Positions 61,252-64,000 of a stretch of DNA of 64,000 nucleotides are shown one piece after another. How positions within the stretch are numbered: the first letter of the stretch is position 1; each line of letters starts with the position of its first letter. This DNA comes from Candidatus Zipacnadia bacterium. Its GTDB lineage: Bacteria > Armatimonadota > Zipacnadia > Zipacnadales > UBA5352. The translations under genes were made by a program, and so were the position numbers. Under the pieces are notes generated by a model. It had not been told where the DNA came from. It made no database searches and worked only from the letters and a program-made list of their open reading frames with translations. The stretch spans positions 1 to 64,000 of the forward strand of contig JALGSU010000035.1 of assembly GCA_029821735.1 (NCBI GenBank), written 5' to 3'.

Positions 61252-63246
61252 ATGCCAGCGCGATACACATGCACCGCCAATGATCTGATCGCCGCCGACA
61301 CTGATGCCATCGTTGGGCGCCTGACTTCGGGTGCTCGGTCGGAGGGCTTCGCGCAACTGCGGACGGATGAGACGTTCTCTTGGGGCATCGTCGTTGAGAC
61401 CCTCAAGGGTGCTCTGACTTCCGTAGCAGAGCAACTGCCATGCGCGGCGGGTTGGCACGTGTTGTTTGAGTACCCAATCCCTCGGCGCCAAAGACGCATA
61501 GACGCGGTGATTCTGGCTGACGATATCATCGGCGTATTGGAGTTCAAAAGTCAGGAGCATCAAGCTGTCGGGGCTGACGAGCGGCAGGTAGAGGAGTATT
61601 GCCTCGACTTGCGCGATTTCCACGAAGCAAGCGCCGGGCTGGTACTGGCTCCGGTGGTCGTGAGCGGCACGGCTGGCAGCGCGCCGGATTCCCCGGATGC
61701 GTCCGGCGGTGTGGTGCTGCCGGTACGCTTCGCCGCCCACGGTGGTCTCGCCGACGCGTTGATCAGCATTCACGCTGAGCACCACGTCGCGGGCGCGGAT
61801 CAGATTCTGGGGGACGCCTGGGACGACTCACCCTATCGTCCAGTGCCAACAATCATCGAGGCCGCCAGACTGCTCTACGCTGGGCAGGGAGTTCGGGACA
61901 TCGGGCATGCGCATGCCGACGCAATCAATCTGACCGCAACTGCTGACGCTCTCATCGCGGCGATCTCCGAAGCCCAACGCGAGGGCAAGAAGATAATCTG
62001 TTTTGTCACCGGGATTCCCGGTGCAGGCAAGACGCTGGCTGGTCTGAACGTGATCCACAGTCCTGAGATAACCCGGGGGGGCCGCCCTGCCGGCGCATTT
62101 CTGTCCGGCAACGGGCCGTTGGTGATCGTGCTTCGCGAGGCACTCGCTCAGGACAACACGGCACGGACCGGGATGGCCATAGGTGAAGCACGCCGCGAAG
62201 TGAAGACCTTCGTGCAGAACGTCCATCACTTCATCATTGACAACGTCCGTGAGACTACGGCGAGGCCTGCGTATGAGCACGCCGTGGTCTGGGACGAGGC
62301 CCAACGCGCATGGAACGCTGCGCAGGTGAACCGCAAGAGGAATATCGAGAAGTCTGAACCAGAACTTACGCTCGAGATCATGGACAGGCACGAGGACTGG
62401 GCCGCAGTGGTAGCCCTAGTTGGTGGTGGGCAGGAGATACACACCGGCGAAGCTGGCTTGGCCGAATGGGGAAGGGCGCTCGCCCAACACTACCCACACT
62501 GGCAGATCCGCGTTTCGCCTGAAGTTCTCTCCGGCGGTGAGAGCGTGGCAGGCAGCACGCTCTTCCCCGAGGGCGTTCCCTCACAGGTAAACGTGCGCGA
62601 AGTGGCAGACCTGCACCTGCCTATCTCCCTGCGCTCCTACCGCGCCGAAGCGGTGGCTTCGTGGGCGAACGCGGTCGTTGCAGGCGAGACTGACCGAGCG
62701 CGCGACATACGTCAAGGGCTCGGGCAGTTCCCCATCCACATCACGCGCTCTCTCGACGTAATGCGACAGAGGCTGAAGCGTACCACTCGCGGCGAGCGCC
62801 GCTGCGGGTTGCTCGCGAGTTCCGGGGCGAGGCGTCTGCGGCCGTTTGGGGTTGACGTGACGGCTCGGGCGGATGTTGAGCATTGGTTCCTGGCGCCCCC
62901 AGGAGACGTTAGATCGTCCCATCAACTGGAAGTCGTCGCGACCGAGTTCGAGTGTCAGGGCTTGGAGCTTGACCACGTAGGCCTGTGTTGGGGAAGCGAT
63001 CTGACTTGGGTAACGGATGCACGGCATTGGCGGCTGCGGCGGTTTCGGGGCACTACGTGGCAAAACATCGCGAGTCCAGTTGATCGCGACTACCTGCTGA
63101 ACAAGTACCGCGTCTTGCTTACGCGTGCCCGGGAGAGCCTCGTCATCTGGGTGCCGCCCGGCAAGACGGACGACCCAACTATGCCCCCCGCGCCCCTCGA
63201 CGCCACCTTCGAGTACCTCGTTGCCTGTGGGGCAGAACCTCTCTGA
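61252..63246 (+). CDS. PD-(D/E)XK nuclease-like plus DUF2075 superfamily 1 helicase protein
   Basis: The 664-residue protein starts with a restriction-endonuclease-like core: Glu73 (LFEYPIP), Asp84 (RRIDAVI) and Glu97-x-Lys99 (VLEFKS). It continues with a DUF2075 (Schlafen-type) helicase: Walker A GIPGAGKT (254-261), Walker B VVWDEAQ (346-351), ALVGGGQEIHTGE, and the C-terminal YRVLLTRARESLVIWVP motif VI. Proteins of this group occur in bacterial defence and DNA/RNA processing contexts. ATG 61252 is chosen over longer readings that would overlap the start of the divergent sulfatase. No clear operon partner lies downstream on this strand. Confidence 0.8.
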   Translation: MPARYTCTANDLIAADTDAIVGRLTSGARSEGFAQLRTDETFSWGIVVETLKGALTSVAEQLPCAAGWHVLFEYPIPRRQRRIDAVILADDIIGVLEFKSQEHQAVGADERQVEEYCLDLRDFHEASAGLVLAPVVVSGTAGSAPDSPDASGGVVLPVRFAAHGGLADALISIHAEHHVAGADQILGDAWDDSPYRPVPTIIEAARLLYAGQGVRDIGHAHADAINLTATADALIAAISEAQREGKKIICFVTGIPGAGKTLAGLNVIHSPEITRGGRPAGAFLSGNGPLVIVLREALAQDNTARTGMAIGEARREVKTFVQNVHHFIIDNVRETTARPAYEHAVVWDEAQRAWNAAQVNRKRNIEKSEPELTLEIMDRHEDWAAVVALVGGGQEIHTGEAGLAEWGRALAQHYPHWQIRVSPEVLSGGESVAGSTLFPEGVPSQVNVREVADLHLPISLRSYRAEAVASWANAVVAGETDRARDIRQGLGQFPIHITRSLDVMRQRLKRTTRGERRCGLLASSGARRLRPFGVDVTARADVEHWFLAPPGDVRSSHQLEVVATEFECQGLELDHVGLCWGSDLTWVTDARHWRLRRFRGTTWQNIASPVDRDYLLNKYRVLLTRARESLVIWVPPGKTDDPTMPPAPLDATFEYLVACGAEPL

Positions 63247-63330
63247 TCCCCCCCGAGTAGGTCTCCCGCCCTCTCGCGACGAAATATCCCCCGCGTGACA
63301 CAAGTCCCGTCTCACCCGGAGGGCCATGCT

Positions 63331-64000
63331 ATGCAGGACACCATGACGCCGCGTGAACGCTGGCTGGCGGTGCTGAACCGCGAGCCCTTCGACCGCACAC
63401 CGTTGGACTACCGCGCTACGCCGGAGGTGAACGCAGCGCTGGTGGAACACATGGGCGCGGCGAACCTGGACGAGGTCAAGCAGCGCCTGCACATCGATTC
63501 GGTGATGGGCGTCGGGCCGCGGTATGTGGGGCCGAAGCTCGAAGCGGGTCGCGACGTGTTCGGCATCGGGCACGAGATGGTGGACTACGGAACAGGCGCG
63601 TACAGCGAGACCGTCTACAATCCCCTGGCCGAGGTCGAGACCGTGGCGGAGATCGAGGCGGAGTTCGAATGGCCTGACCCGGACTGGTATGATTTCAGCG
63701 GGATCGCCGAGGCGGTTGTCGGCCGCGAGGAGTGGGTGATCAGCGGCGGTTCCTACGAGGAGTTCGCGACCTACAAGGACCTGCGTGGCGTCGAGCGCGG
63801 CTACATGGACCTGTATGAGAAGCCGGACATGGTGCACTATTGCATGGGCAAACTCACCGACCACAGGTATCAGATTGCCGAGCGAATCTACGAGGAGGCG
63901 CCGGGGCGGGTCGTGTGGTGCTGGGTGGCCGAGGACTTCGGCACTCAGGAGGCGCTCATCATGTCGCCGGCGATGATTGCCGAGTTCTTCATCCCGCACA
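63331..64000 (+). CDS. Uroporphyrinogen decarboxylase-family protein (putative corrinoid methyltransferase), 3' truncated by window edge
   Basis: From ATG 63331 (GGAGGG at 63318-63323) 223 residues are visible before the window ends. TPRERWLAVLNREPFDRTPLD is the typical start of UroD-family proteins, whose non-haem members (such as MtaA and CmuA relatives) transfer methyl groups from corrinoid proteins. The visible part also has GIGHEMVDYGTG, a WPDPDWYDF segment and YEEFATYKDLRG. The metal and active-site half lies beyond the window. It may be a partner of the corrinoid protein at 7391-8023, though it is 55 kb away. ATG 63343 is an alternative start. Confidence 0.82.
   Translation, partial: MQDTMTPRERWLAVLNREPFDRTPLDYRATPEVNAALVEHMGAANLDEVKQRLHIDSVMGVGPRYVGPKLEAGRDVFGIGHEMVDYGTGAYSETVYNPLAEVETVAEIEAEFEWPDPDWYDFSGIAEAVVGREEWVISGGSYEEFATYKDLRGVERGYMDLYEKPDMVHYCMGKLTDHRYQIAERIYEEAPGRVVWCWVAEDFGTQEALIMSPAMIAEFFIPH

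Noticed and set aside
1..64000. Mobile elements, integrases, tRNA genes or CRISPR arrays
   Set aside because: No transposase or integrase motif, cloverleaf-like sequence or regularly spaced repeat was found on reading both strands; a computational scan would be more sensitive.

Overview
The window is a high-GC bacterial chromosome segment, densely coded with operons mostly on the + strand and minus-strand blocks at 38.5-43.4, 44.7-47.7 and 57.9-61.1 kb. A pseudopilin ending in an ADGHVKW motif, many secreted glycoside-hydrolase-like proteins, Gfo/Idh oxidoreductases, a sulfatase, a UroD-family protein, a corrinoid protein with its activator, and a DUF5693-CsaB pair together suggest a saccharolytic bacterium of the Armatimonadota or a similar deep lineage. 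This assignment is inference: there is no rRNA or other phylogenetic anchor. I saw no tRNA, CRISPR array, transposase or phage gene.

Layout. 0-5.4 kb: housekeeping genes metK (5' truncated), priA, def, fmt and a TPR protein. 5.5-8.0 kb: a RACE-type corrinoid activator and a corrinoid protein, closed by a strong terminator. 8.1-20.3 kb: a surface-glycan and membrane glycosyltransferase cluster with an EamA/SMR-like transporter, two YfhO-like proteins (one split), two other polytopic proteins, a KdsC-like phosphatase, two GT2 and one GT4 enzyme. 20.3-21.7 kb: a histidine kinase with its own promoter. 21.7-38.5 kb: mostly exported proteins (a GH123/DUF4091-like gene, two tandem GHL10 proteins, a GH20/GH67-like protein, DUF2330), interleaved with a VWA protein, alanine racemase and a subtilase. 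38.5-44.6 kb: an esterase-like gene, a previously invisible 29-codon Cys-rich gene with a complete transcription unit, a UPF0173 hydrolase, an Old Yellow Enzyme-type oxidoreductase and a Gfo/Idh gene.

44.7-50.6 kb holds the most unusual locus. A winged-helix-like gene overlaps a gene encoding a double KaiC ATPase fused in one reading frame to a complete sugar-ABC-type solute-binding domain with no signal peptide. Divergent from them is a GH2 beta-galactosidase-like gene. I read this as a candidate cytosolic sugar-sensing KaiC switch. 50.8-55.7 kb: pseudopilin, intact Gfo/Idh, DUF5693 and csaB. 55.7-64 kb: a broken polysaccharide-lyase-like gene, a HEPN-motif protein, a sulfatase, a PD-(D/E)XK plus DUF2075 helicase protein, and the start of a UroD-family gene.

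Six genes are broken in frame: YfhO-1, GH123-like, esterase, OYE, Gfo/Idh-1 and the lyase. In at least three of them conserved residues are missing at the break, which points to small internal deletions rather than single-base errors. Whether these are real or come from assembly must be settled with reads.
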